Part shown: piece by piece, positions 7,032-15,364 of the stretch
Numbering within the stretch: position 1 is the first letter of the stretch
Layout: the number at the start of each line of letters is the position of its first letter
Origin: JABDBL01 sp963845445
GTDB lineage: Bacteria > Cyanobacteriota > Vampirovibrionia > Obscuribacterales > Obscuribacteraceae
Assembly (NCBI GenBank): GCA_963845445.1
Contig: CAWJSE010000002.1
Span: 2,976,001 to 3,040,000, forward strand
Reading direction: 5' to 3'
Length of the DNA: 64,000 nt
Notes under the pieces: generated by a model
The model's input: only the letters and a program-made list of their open reading frames with translations
What the model was told of the DNA's origin: nothing
The model's database searches: none
Position numbers and translations under genes: made by a program

Positions 7032-8525
7032 ATGTTTGATTTCAAAAACCACCTTGCAAAATTAGATAAAGAGCCACAATGGCTCAAAGACAAACGTATT
7101 CAAGCCTGGCAAGTATTTTCTGAGCTGCCCATGCCTCGTGAGAACGAAGAGGCTTGGCGCTTGCTAGACCTGGATACCATCAATTTAGACGATTTGCAGC
7201 CCTGTGCTGCAGCTACGAAAAAACTATCCAACGTAGAAGAATTAGGAAAATTCCTTAGCTTTTACGAACACATAAACGAGTTTTTGCATAATCCCGCGGG
7301 CGTTCTAATAGAATCGCCTCATGGCATGTGGCACTACCTTGACGAGCAATTTGCTCGTCAAGGTGTGATTATTACTACTTTAAGCGAAGCTTTAACTAAT
7401 CATGCTGAACTTATAAAGCCTTATTTGTCACGCATTTTGGCTGAAAGCCCAAAAGCGACAAAAGACCTAGAGCAAGACAATGAATTAGTGAGTGAGTTTT
7501 CTCAATCTGGTAAATTCGCTTTGCTCAATCAAGCTATTTGTCCTAACGCCATGATTGTTTATGTGCCTAAGAACGTAATTATAGATAAACCCATTATTTG
7601 TCTCAATTTACTTAGTCATTCTATTGCCTCTTTAAACTTGGCTCGTTTATTAGTAATAACAGAACAACATGCGCAAGTATCGGTGGTGAATGTTTTGACT
7701 ACAGATATTGCTGCGGGCACTGCGGATAGCAAAGATCAGTCTACTAAAAAGGCTAACGGTACTAGCCCACACTCAAAGCATCAATTGTCTCTGACAAACT
7801 TTTTGCTTCAAGTATTTTTAGGAGCCGGCTCAGAGCTTAATTATGCTGAAATACAAAATTTTGACCAGAATACTTTTGCTATAACTCATAGCTACTATAC
7901 TCAAGAACGGGATAGCCGCCTGCATGCCTTGGTAGCTGCTTTAGGGGGCGGACAATTAAAAGGTGAAGTACGCAATATACTCAAAGAACGTGGTGCGCAA
8001 AGCAATCTAAACGGTATGGTTTTGGGAAGCAATAGCGAGCGTTTTAATTTCAACACTATTGAAGATCATATTGCTCCCGATACAAGATCCAGTATAGATT
8101 TTCGCGTGGCACTAAAAGACGAAGCACAGTCTATTTATCACGGCAATATTCAAGTATCTAGAACAGCTCAAAAGACCGATGCTTTCCAAAGCAATAAAAA
8201 TTTATTGTTAGGTGCCAAGGCTCATGCTGATTCAATACCGAAATTAGAGATTTTGGCTGATGACGTTAAATGCTCTCATGGCGCTACAGTTGGTCCTGTT
8301 GATCGCAATCAAATATTTTATTTGATGACCCGCGGACTAAATGAATCACAAGCCGAAGAATTAATTGTAAACGGATTCTTCCATCAAATTCTGGCTGAAT
8401 GCCCTATTGCCGGCATAGCTGATTGGCTCGATTCTTTGGTAGCCAAGAAAATTCAATCAGGAACAAACGCCATGGCATCAAAAAAAATGGCGGCAAGTGA
8501 TAAAGAGCCAGCATTAACGAGGTAA
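7032..8525 (+). CDS. sufD: SufD, partner of SufB in the Fe-S scaffold
   Basis: SufD forms the SufBC2D complex and is needed for iron entry. The first ~130 residues are the divergent helical domain (PQWLKDKRIQAWQVFSELPMP). The rest is the beta-helix with AEIQNFDQNTFAITHSY, IYHGNIQVSRTAQKTDAFQ and the C-terminal KCSHGATVGPVDRNQIFYLM motif typical of the family, followed by a Lys/Ala-rich tail. At 497 residues it is longer than most SufD (about 430); a low-complexity insert near residues 230-255 (DSKDQSTKKANGTSPHSKHQ) and the tail explain the extra length. It starts 16 bases after sufB. Confidence 0.95.
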   Translation: MFDFKNHLAKLDKEPQWLKDKRIQAWQVFSELPMPRENEEAWRLLDLDTINLDDLQPCAAATKKLSNVEELGKFLSFYEHINEFLHNPAGVLIESPHGMWHYLDEQFARQGVIITTLSEALTNHAELIKPYLSRILAESPKATKDLEQDNELVSEFSQSGKFALLNQAICPNAMIVYVPKNVIIDKPIICLNLLSHSIASLNLARLLVITEQHAQVSVVNVLTTDIAAGTADSKDQSTKKANGTSPHSKHQLSLTNFLLQVFLGAGSELNYAEIQNFDQNTFAITHSYYTQERDSRLHALVAALGGGQLKGEVRNILKERGAQSNLNGMVLGSNSERFNFNTIEDHIAPDTRSSIDFRVALKDEAQSIYHGNIQVSRTAQKTDAFQSNKNLLLGAKAHADSIPKLEILADDVKCSHGATVGPVDRNQIFYLMTRGLNESQAEELIVNGFFHQILAECPIAGIADWLDSLVAKKIQSGTNAMASKKMAASDKEPALTR

Positions 8526-8530
8526 AAATC

Positions 8531-8854
8531 ATGGCTGATGAGTTCATCAAAGTGGCAGAAAAGTCCGATGTTTCAGGCGGCAAGATCAAAGCTGTTGAAG
8601 TCAACGGGCAAAAAATCGCTATTTGCCAGGCGGGCGATTCATTCTATGCTGTTGGTGATATTTGTTCGCATGCTAAAGTAGCACTGCACGGCGGTCAGGT
8701 TGTTGATCAAGAAATACAATGCCCTAAGCACGGTGCTCGTTTTGATCTAAAAACAGGCAAAGCAATGTGTCCACCAGCTGTGCAGGCTATTTCTACTTAC
8801 CCTCTTGAGACCAGAGGGGACGAAATTTGGATAGCAGTAGCGGAGAATAAATAA
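8531..8854 (+). CDS. Rieske-type [2Fe-2S] ferredoxin within the suf operon
   Basis: A 107-residue Rieske-fold ferredoxin with the two cluster-binding boxes CSHAKVALHGG (C-x-H) and CPKHGARFDLKTG (C-x2-H), which ligate a [2Fe-2S] centre through two Cys and two His. Fold and length match the small Rieske proteins related to NirD and to dioxygenase ferredoxins. It starts five bases after sufD and ends one base before sufS, so it is translated with them. Small Rieske ferredoxins are found in some suf operons, where an electron-donor role in cluster assembly is suggested. Here that role is inferred only from context. Confidence 0.93.
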   Translation: MADEFIKVAEKSDVSGGKIKAVEVNGQKIAICQAGDSFYAVGDICSHAKVALHGGQVVDQEIQCPKHGARFDLKTGKAMCPPAVQAISTYPLETRGDEIWIAVAENK

Positions 8855-10132
8855 GTGACGCTAGATATAAATAAAATCAGAGCACAATTCCCTATTCTCA
8901 AGCGCGAGATTGATGGCAAGCCTCTTATTTATTTAGATAGTGCTAATACATCGCAAAAGCCAGATCAGGTAATTGACGCTATTGTCGATTATTATAAAAA
9001 TTACAATGCCAATGTGCACCGCGCTGTTTACAAAATAAGCGAAGAGGCTACTGCAGCTTATGAAGAAACCCGCGAGCTTATTACCGACTTTATCAAAGCA
9101 GACAACTCCCAAGAAATTATTTTTACAGCTAATGCTACTGCTGCTATTAATCTTGTTGCCTATAGCTGGGGCAGAGCCAATATTAACGCTGGCGACGAAA
9201 TTGTTTTGTCACCAATGGAACACCACTCGAATCTTATTCCCTGGCAAATGCTTGCTGCCGAACGTGGCGCAAAATTGTTATTTCTCGAATTGACCGATGA
9301 TGGTCAAATTGACATGGAGACAGCTAAAGAATGGATTGGTCCTCGCACCAAATTAGTTGCTGTCAGCCATATGTCTAATGTTTTAGGCACCATCAATCCA
9401 GTAGCTGAACTGGCAAAATTAGCCCATGCCCAAGGCGCATTGATATTAATAGACGGCGCTCAAAGCGTGCCTCATATGCCTGTGTCTGTGCAGGAACTAG
9501 GCTGCGATTTTCTTGTTTTCTCTTTGCACAAAATGCTTGGACCAACAGGCGTGGGTGTTCTTTGGGCTAGACGCAAAATACTAGAAGCCATGCCACCTTT
9601 TCTAGGTGGTGGTTCTATGATTGGCCTGGTTAAGCTGACTTCATTCACAACTAACGAATTGCCTTTCAAATTTGAAGCGGGAACACCCAATATAGCTGAT
9701 GTCATTGCTAGCGGAGCTGCAATCAACTATTTGAATAATATTGGCATGCAGGCTATACGCGAGCATGAAATTGAGTTGAGCAAATACGCTTTGCAAAAGT
9801 TTGCTGAATTTGCCTCATACAAAAATGGCAGTGCTGGCGATAAGGATGATGAATTGGTATTGTATGGACCGCGCGATGTTAATAAACGCGGTGGAGTCTT
9901 TGCTTTCAATTTTGGCGATATTCACCCGCACGATATTGGACAAATATTGGGCGATGAGGGAATTGCCATTCGGGCCGGACATCATTGTTGCCAACCATTA
10001 ATGCGTGAGCTAAACGTACAAAGTACAGCTAGAGCTAGTTTTTATCTCTACAACACTAAGGAAGAAATAGATAAATTGTTTTCTGCCCTTGGTCATGCGC
10101 GTAAGGTCTTAGGACATGCCGCTATCCGATAG
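8855..10132 (+). CDS. sufS: SufS cysteine desulfurase
   Basis: A PLP-dependent class V aminotransferase that strips sulfur from cysteine to feed the scaffold. It starts at GTG immediately after the ferredoxin stop. Visible residues include YLDSANTSQKP, NVHRAVYKISEEATAAYE, SPMEHHSNLIPWQ, the PLP lysine in FSLHKMLGPTGVG, and the active-site cysteine loop region IRAGHHCCQPLM. The RAGHHC pattern marks the SufS subgroup (group II) rather than IscS/NifS. At 425 residues it is slightly longer than usual, owing to an inserted loop near residues 325-335. Its last 17 bases overlap sufU. Confidence 0.96.
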   Translation: MTLDINKIRAQFPILKREIDGKPLIYLDSANTSQKPDQVIDAIVDYYKNYNANVHRAVYKISEEATAAYEETRELITDFIKADNSQEIIFTANATAAINLVAYSWGRANINAGDEIVLSPMEHHSNLIPWQMLAAERGAKLLFLELTDDGQIDMETAKEWIGPRTKLVAVSHMSNVLGTINPVAELAKLAHAQGALILIDGAQSVPHMPVSVQELGCDFLVFSLHKMLGPTGVGVLWARRKILEAMPPFLGGGSMIGLVKLTSFTTNELPFKFEAGTPNIADVIASGAAINYLNNIGMQAIREHEIELSKYALQKFAEFASYKNGSAGDKDDELVLYGPRDVNKRGGVFAFNFGDIHPHDIGQILGDEGIAIRAGHHCCQPLMRELNVQSTARASFYLYNTKEEIDKLFSALGHARKVLGHAAIR

Positions 10133-10592
10133 TTTATATCGAGAAACAATACTCGATCACTATCACCATCCTCGCAATAGAGGCACGATAGAAAATGCTA
10201 CCACTTCAGTGGAGGGTGTAAATCCACTTTGTGGCGACGAGCTCACTCTTTATTTACAAGTAGAAAATAACAAAATCAAAGATATAAAGCTTACTGCTAA
10301 AGGCTGTTCGATAAATACTGCTTCTGGCTCAATGATGAGCGAATCAGTATTAGGCAAAAGTACTGAAGAAGCAAGCACCATGATTGACTCTTTTAAAAAA
10401 ATGATGTTGGAAAGCCGCGCCCAAGATATTTCTTTGCCAGAAAATATGGAAGACTTAGAAGCGCTGCAAGGTGTAAAAAAATATCCAGTACGTATTAAAT
10501 GTGCTCTTTTACCGTGGAATACCTTATCGCAAGCCATTAAAGATGCCAATACTGGACTTGCTGGCCAGAAAAGCAAAGTTGAAATGAGCTAA
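10116..10592 (+). CDS. sufU: SufU-type sulfur acceptor / scaffold protein
   Basis: A 158-residue IscU/SufU family protein. Conserved ligands are Cys in NPLCGDELTLY, Cys in AKGCSINTASGSMM, and Cys in YPVRIKCALLPWNTL, with the Asp of CGD. The ~20-residue insertion between the second and third cysteines (residues ~90-112) is typical of SufU, the zinc-bound partner that takes sulfur from SufS. The start overlaps sufS by 17 bases, giving translational coupling. It is the last gene of the operon and is followed by a hairpin. Confidence 0.94.
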   Translation: MPLSDSLYRETILDHYHHPRNRGTIENATTSVEGVNPLCGDELTLYLQVENNKIKDIKLTAKGCSINTASGSMMSESVLGKSTEEASTMIDSFKKMMLESRAQDISLPENMEDLEALQGVKKYPVRIKCALLPWNTLSQAIKDANTGLAGQKSKVEMS

Positions 10593-10594
10593 AA

Positions 10595-10648
10595 GAAGAA
10601 AAGCCGGACAAGCCCGTCCTAATGCACGTATTTTTGCCCGGCTTCTTC
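10595..10648 (+). terminator. Terminator of the suf operon
   Basis: GAAGAAAAGCCGG (10595-10607) pairs with CCGGCTTCTTC (10638-10648), with an AA bulge, directly after the sufU stop. Composition changes to GC-rich block B just beyond. Confidence 0.6.
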
Positions 10649-10700
10649 GGTAAGCGCAGAGAATGTTAGCTGATAGCCGCTCTGGCAGAGCCTTCGCCGT

Positions 10701-11156
10701 TCAGTGTGAGGACTTATATTCCAGTCCTTCTGAGAGTCTTATCTCCTCGATGTCGATGATCAAGGTTGAGGACTCCTGGCTGTCCGCGATTTGCAGGAGG
10801 CTATCATCTCCACGAACCTTGGGTACCAGTATCCAAACGAGCAGCCGGGTCGGCTTTGCCGTCATCGGAGGATCTACCCACATCCCGTCATGCGGTCCTC
10901 CTCCAATCCCCACGGACATGAACGGCTCATTTGGGTTTATACAAGTGGGAGGATGGGTTTCAAGATCCACGTCGGGATCGGCAAGCTGAAAAGCGAACGG
11001 GCCTCCCAGAAAGATCCGCTGCTTGGTCAATGTGATGCTAAGCAGTGCAGCGGTCCTACCAGTGGCACGATCAGGCCCCGTAAGGAGAACCCGGACGTCG
11101 AGCCAGTCGTAGGAGGGGGGTAGCGGTAGTCTCTGATTGATCGGTAGCCTAGGCAT
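10701..11156 (-). CDS. Unrecognised GC-rich protein of 151 residues (block B)
   Basis: The start at 11156 is chosen from ACGGAGG about six bases upstream of ATG; a longer frame to 11222 lacks such a site. The protein is soluble, Pro-rich and probably mostly beta-strand, with a Gly-rich turn (GIGGGPHDGMW) around residues 90-100. It has no signal peptide and a single cysteine. It is one of two minus-strand genes inserted between sufU and the sufT-like gene, and both differ in base composition from the flanking Fe-S genes. No family is recognised. That it is real is supported by the ribosome site and the paired arrangement with the upstream gene. Confidence 0.55.
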   Translation of the reverse strand: MPRLPINQRLPLPPSYDWLDVRVLLTGPDRATGRTAALLSITLTKQRIFLGGPFAFQLADPDVDLETHPPTCINPNEPFMSVGIGGGPHDGMWVDPPMTAKPTRLLVWILVPKVRGDDSLLQIADSQESSTLIIDIEEIRLSEGLEYKSSH

Positions 11157-11215
11157 GATATGCCTCCGTAATGCTTCCAAGGACGCGGGGACAAAAACCG
11201 GCGCAGCGATTGGCA

Positions 11216-11250
11216 AGGGCACAGCCGACCCGCAGGTAGTACTGTGCCCT
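11216..11250 (-). terminator. Perfect hairpin between the two block-B genes
   Basis: AGGGCACAG (11216-11224) pairs perfectly with CTGTGCCCT (11242-11250) around a 17-base loop. It lies about 40 bases past the stop of the minus-strand gene at 11292-12281 and upstream of the next gene. Confidence 0.6.
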
Positions 11251-11291
11251 AAGTAATCCTTTTATTTTGTAGGGGCGCGTGTCTCCTTAAA

Positions 11292-12281
11292 CTAGCCATT
11301 GATAATGGAGTTGAGGACTGGCAGTTTGATAAGATCTTGTGCCTGTGGAGATCGAATGTTCTCCAACATGCCATCGATGAGAGCAGTGACTCTCTCCAGG
11401 GATTCCTCAACGGATGAAGGGACGGCGCTGACGAAAGTAGATTCGTCACGACACCAAACCAGATCCAATTGAATGCGTGTCCAACGTTCGTCATCGTGGA
11501 TCCACGTGTTTCGTCCTGTTACCGATCCCACCTCCAGCAATCGATAGCTCAGTTCAAGAAGCTGACGAACCGTGGACATAATTGACATCTGAGCGTGTTT
11601 TCCTGTCACAACGGCAGCATCCTGCAACAGCAAAATTACTGCCAGCCAGAGCTCATCGGCAGCAGCCAGACAATCAAGATCGACGCGCTGCGCCAGAGGC
11701 GCTCTACCGCTCAACCCTGATTGTAGCCGGTCAAATATTGTTGTGACCGTGGCAAGAGAATGAACCCCTGCAATTAATCCCTGGGGCGAGATGTGTATTG
11801 CTCCACTGCCGTAGGTGTTATACATTAGCAAAGCGATAGACCGGAAATCGCCGGCTGCGGAGTATGGGGCAGCAATGATTCTGCCTATCGCTTTCCAGGT
11901 GTTTGCCACGCTTTGCCCAAGCGTTCTTCTTTCCCCCACTTGTCTGTTGGCAAACGCCTCTAGAAAGCCCGCTGCCCGGAAAATAACCTGCCTCTCTAGC
12001 ACAGTTTCTTTTGCCAGATTGTCCAGATTCCGCCGGCCAGCTAGCATTGTATAAACCCGATTGAGGGAGGTATCAAGAGCGCAGAAGTGTTGCACAAGTT
12101 CCTGCACCGGCCGGAACTGATTGCCCAGCTGGACGGCATTCAGTTTTCTCAAATGAATCCGAAGCAGTCTTGAGAAAAGACTGGGGACAGCGAACGCTTG
12201 CAAGATCTGTAAAGCTCTTATCAATCGGCCGCCGGCGGTCATGTCTGCGTTGTACTGATCGATGGTCTGAATGAGTTGCAT
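11292..12281 (-). CDS. Unrecognised GC-rich helical protein of 329 residues (block B)
   Basis: ATG at 12281 is preceded at a good distance by GAGGAGA. The protein is long, largely alpha-helical by composition (Leu, Ala, Gln, Arg), without a clear signal peptide or membrane segment. Two short mildly hydrophobic stretches occur (around LIRALQILQAFAV and ELWLAVILLLQDAAVV), more like packed helices than membrane spans. The C-terminus is acidic and helical. It is upstream of the gene at 10701-11156 on the same strand with a hairpin between, so each is a separate unit. No family is recognised. Confidence 0.65.
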   Translation of the reverse strand: MQLIQTIDQYNADMTAGGRLIRALQILQAFAVPSLFSRLLRIHLRKLNAVQLGNQFRPVQELVQHFCALDTSLNRVYTMLAGRRNLDNLAKETVLERQVIFRAAGFLEAFANRQVGERRTLGQSVANTWKAIGRIIAAPYSAAGDFRSIALLMYNTYGSGAIHISPQGLIAGVHSLATVTTIFDRLQSGLSGRAPLAQRVDLDCLAAADELWLAVILLLQDAAVVTGKHAQMSIMSTVRQLLELSYRLLEVGSVTGRNTWIHDDERWTRIQLDLVWCRDESTFVSAVPSSVEESLERVTALIDGMLENIRSPQAQDLIKLPVLNSIING

Positions 12282-12930
12282 GAGTCATCTCCTCGATGTA
12301 AGCGAAGTCCAAATCCTTATATTGGCAATGCCCTGCTTCATGCCAGGCAATTTTGATTTGATCCACCAACGAATGCTATGCCTTAACTTCTGTCTGACAC
12401 AGTCAGCAAGAATTTAAAAGTTAGGCATTGGTTTAGTTGGCGAGTATTGGGGCGATTGAGAAGGGATGTAATTCTATTTTGACAATACAATTCAAACAAA
12501 ATCAAATCGAGATTACAAAATCATTTGCATTGCAAATTTGGCTCAAACCATTAGTGAATGGGTTGTCAGCCCGTAATATCGTCACCAGGTCTGGCAAGAT
12601 TAAGAATATTTATACGTTTGTGGCAAATTAAAAAGCCGTCCCAACTTCGCGCTATTTAGATGGCTAGCTTTGTAAAGGGGCCATCAGCTCTAATCGAGCG
12701 TAAATGATTTTTAGCTTCCATCTAATAGCGCTTAAGACGTAAGTCTCGTATAAGTAGATCAGCATTGCTCAAGCGCACAAATATTTGGAAAGGCAAACGA
12801 ATTTTTGTTTAAATGATCAATATAGTCGTGGAGTTTAATAGCATTTCGTGACATATTTGTACCAGAAGATACAATTATCTTCCTTTGAACTGCGATTGAA
12901 ATCGGCTCAATAGCGAGGTAAATGCTTGCC
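12282..12930. other. Gap with two inverted repeats between block B and sufT-like gene
   Basis: No convincing gene. One inverted repeat (12376-12427) has arms ATGCCTTAACTT and AAGTTAGGCAT. A second at 12649-12731 has arms GCGCTATTTAGATGG (12649-12663) and CCATCTAATAGCGC (12718-12731) with one bulged base, which could fold into an 83-nt hairpin. A minus-strand open stretch at 12759-12920 reads like a protein end (ends ICALEQC) but has no start of its own and may be a gene remnant. Confidence 0.45.
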
Positions 12931-13239
12931 ATGTCCACTTTGCAAGAAGATGTAGTCACTGAAAATTTAAAGACTGTCATTGACCCTGAATTGGGCGTAA
13001 ACATAGTTGATCTAGGTCTTATTTATGGTGTTGATATCAACGAAGGCAATGTCACCGTCAAAATGACTTTAACCAGCCCGGCTTGCCCATTAGGTGCAGT
13101 AATTCAGGGGCAAGTGCATCAGGCTTTGAAAAAATTGCCTTGGGTGAAAGAGCCAAAAGTAGAATTAGTCTGGACTCCCCGCTGGGACCCAAGACAAATG
13201 GCTAGTGAAGAAGCCAAAATGCAATTGGGCATTTTCTGA
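12931..13239 (+). CDS. sufT: SufT-like DUF59/MIP18 Fe-S assembly protein
   Basis: A 102-residue DUF59 (MIP18/PaaD-like) protein with ENLKTVIDPELGVNIVDLGLIYG, VKMTLTSPACPLG and the C-terminal VELVWTPRWDPRQMASEEA that marks SufT-like members. SufT is involved in Fe-S maturation under high demand in other bacteria. I use ATG 12931; ATG 12922 is also possible because GAGG at 12915 is too near one and rather far from the other. Its stop overlaps the first base of the repeat pair 13238-13453, which separates it from mrp, itself bearing a DUF59 domain. It belongs functionally with the suf operon. Confidence 0.88.
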   Translation: MSTLQEDVVTENLKTVIDPELGVNIVDLGLIYGVDINEGNVTVKMTLTSPACPLGAVIQGQVHQALKKLPWVKEPKVELVWTPRWDPRQMASEEAKMQLGIF

Positions 13240-13453
13240 ACGAGATACAGTGAGCGAAGGGCGGCGAGGAGCCGTCCGCAGCGGAATGAGGGAGGATACG
13301 CGCGTACGAGGCGAATGAAATGAACCGAGGCAGCGCATATGATAAATTTAGAACGAGATACAGTGAGCGAAGGGCGGCGAGGAGCCGTCCGCCAAGCGAG
13401 CGTCGATACGCGCGTTGAGGCAAGTGAAACGCAGCCGAGGCAGCGCATATAAA
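13238..13453 (+). repeat. Two tandem units of the dispersed GC-rich repeat family
   Basis: Both units begin GAACGAGATACAGTGAGCGA (13238 and 13351, period 113) and end near GAGGCAGCGCATAT. They fill the whole sufT-mrp gap. The first unit provides part of the upstream stop codon and the second ends three bases before the mrp start. Related units are at about 33.5, 35.7, 37.9, 57.2 and 58.9 kb. Confidence 0.85.
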
Positions 13454-14539
13454 ATGTTCGGGATAAAGCAAGACGAAGTCACCAAAGATAAAGTAACAGC
13501 AGCACTTTCAAAAGTGATGGATCCTGATTTGCATCAGGATATTGTTAGTTTGGGCATGGTTTCAGATATAAAAATCGAAAAAGGCAAAATATTTTTTAAG
13601 CTAACCCTCACCACCCCAGCCTGTCCTCTTAAAGAAAAAATCGAAGCTGACTGCAAAGAAGCATTGAGCGCCATACCCGGAGTAACTGAAATAGAAATAG
13701 AATCAGCCGCAAACGTGGCCAATCAACGCAAACTGCCACAAGGCAAAGAAACCGTGCCAGGCATAAAAAATATTATTGCCGTTACCTCTGGCAAAGGTGG
13801 TGTAGGCAAAACTACTGTGGCAGTTAATATAGCAGTAGCGTTAGCGCATCTTGGCTCAAAAGTAGGACTCTTAGACGCTGACATAACCGGTCCTAATGTC
13901 CCACTTATGCTTGGTGTTGATAAGCAACAACCACAAGCTAAAGATAATCGTCTTGCACCAATCGAAAATTATGGTGTCAAATGTATTTCTATGGCATTTT
14001 TTGTGGCTAAAGAAACTCCCATTATTTGGCGTGGCCCCATGTTGGACAAAGCCATTAGACAATTCTTGCGCGACGTTGATTGGGGCGAGCTTGATTATCT
14101 AATTGTTGATATGCCGCCCGGCACTGGCGACGCTCAGTTAACTATGGTGCAGGCTACACAATTAGCCGGTGGTGTAATAGTTACTACCCCACAAGATGTT
14201 GCGCTTTTAGACGGACGCAAAGGTTTAGCTATGTTCAAACAAATGAATGTGCCTATATTTGGTTTCGTTGAAAATATGAGTTATTTTCAATTGCCAGGCA
14301 CCACTGATCCTTCTCAGCGTGTAGAAATTTTTGGTCATGGTGGTGGCAAAAAATTAGCTGAAGAAACAGAAGTTCCGTTCTTAGGTGAAGTGCCGCTAGA
14401 TCCCGCTATTCGTATAGGTGGTGACGAAGGTAAACCAATAGTGGCAGCCGATCCAGATCATCCGGTCTCGCAAGCTTTTATTTCTATAGCCAAACAATTA
14501 GCCGCTCAGGTAAGTATTCACGCGCTTGTTGCTGTTTAG
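13454..14539 (+). CDS. mrp: Mrp/ApbC-type Fe-S cluster carrier ATPase
   Basis: A 361-residue ParA/MinD-like P-loop NTPase that carries Fe-S clusters to target proteins. Residues 1-85 form an N-terminal DUF59 domain (VMDPDLHQDIVSLGMV, TTPACPLKEKI). Then follow the deviant Walker A TSGKGGVGKTTVAVN and LLDADITGPN, with the D-MPPGTGD motif and VTTPQDVALLDGRKG typical of Mrp. The family's CxxC near the C-terminus is not evident: FVENMSYFQLPGT has no cysteines where many homologues have CxxC, so cluster binding may differ. The longer frame from 13415 would start inside the upstream repeat, so I take ATG 13454. Confidence 0.92.
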   Translation: MFGIKQDEVTKDKVTAALSKVMDPDLHQDIVSLGMVSDIKIEKGKIFFKLTLTTPACPLKEKIEADCKEALSAIPGVTEIEIESAANVANQRKLPQGKETVPGIKNIIAVTSGKGGVGKTTVAVNIAVALAHLGSKVGLLDADITGPNVPLMLGVDKQQPQAKDNRLAPIENYGVKCISMAFFVAKETPIIWRGPMLDKAIRQFLRDVDWGELDYLIVDMPPGTGDAQLTMVQATQLAGGVIVTTPQDVALLDGRKGLAMFKQMNVPIFGFVENMSYFQLPGTTDPSQRVEIFGHGGGKKLAEETEVPFLGEVPLDPAIRIGGDEGKPIVAADPDHPVSQAFISIAKQLAAQVSIHALVAV

Positions 14540-15364
14540 AGCAAAATAAAAAGTTTGATGCACTTCTAACAGTCTGATGCCAAGCCGGATGCTCGCGCTA
14601 GCTAGCGGAGTCAAGCACATATGTTCTAATTGCTTAAATTAGCGGTAATCATTCAGTTGTGCTTACAACCCGCAAGGCGATTTGCCTGCTAATGCTCCCT
14701 ATACAATAGTCAGAAATCATCATAAATGCTTGCAAGCTGTCAAACACATTTTATAGCCTAAGACCAGTCTTCCATTTCTTTCGCTGAGCGCAATTTAGAA
14801 AACCCTTTCGTGTCCTGAGTATGAATAACCCTAGCTACCTACCAAAGCGGGATGTACATACTCGGGATTGAACAAAGTTGCTTTGGCAATGGAAATGGGA
14901 AGTGCTGTGTTTCACAATGATCACACTATACTGATCTGCTGAATTTCATTGTGTCAGAAAAACCGCAAGATTTTTGGTAACGGATTGGCCAAATCGCTGC
15001 ACCAGCTTGAGTTTATAGCTACTATAATGGAAAGTTGAATTAATCAGACAGAGCTAATGTCGTAAACCTAGACAGTGCGTGGCTTTTCGTCCTCAAACTG
15101 GTGGGTAGTGTCAGAAAAACCGTACGGTTTTTCTGACACGGTGAAAAAGTGGGAAATACATCTATCTTGGGGTTAGTTCTAAATCATTCCTAAGGCTCAA
15201 TTCATTAAAGCCATTATTAGATGTCCACTTTTGACGTGTCAATCTTAGTAATATTTGCGATCTTTATTTGAGTCCAAAAATTCCACAATTATCCATTTTA
15301 ATTGTGTGATCCCTTCTTTTTATACGTACATCCATCATGCAGTAGTTTTTCATCAGAACTAAGC
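14540..15364. other. Large gene-free gap with inverted repeats
   Basis: No supportable gene in 825 bp. A GCGCTAGCTAGCG motif lies at 14595-14607. Nested inverted repeats occur at about 14768-14903: CTTCCATTTC with GAAATGGGAAG outside, CTGAGTATG with CATACTC inside. A 15-base arm GTGTCAGAAAAACCG is at 14951-14965, and a perfect 32-bp palindrome begins with the same arm at 15108-15139. This looks like mobile-element debris or structured RNA, not a gene. Confidence 0.55.
15108..15139. repeat. Perfect 32-bp palindrome
   Basis: The arm GTGTCAGAAAAACCGT is followed immediately by its exact reverse complement, ending in CTGACAC. A single copy of the arm lies at 14951-14965. It could be a terminator for either strand, the end of a miniature element or a protein-binding site. 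Confidence 0.8.
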
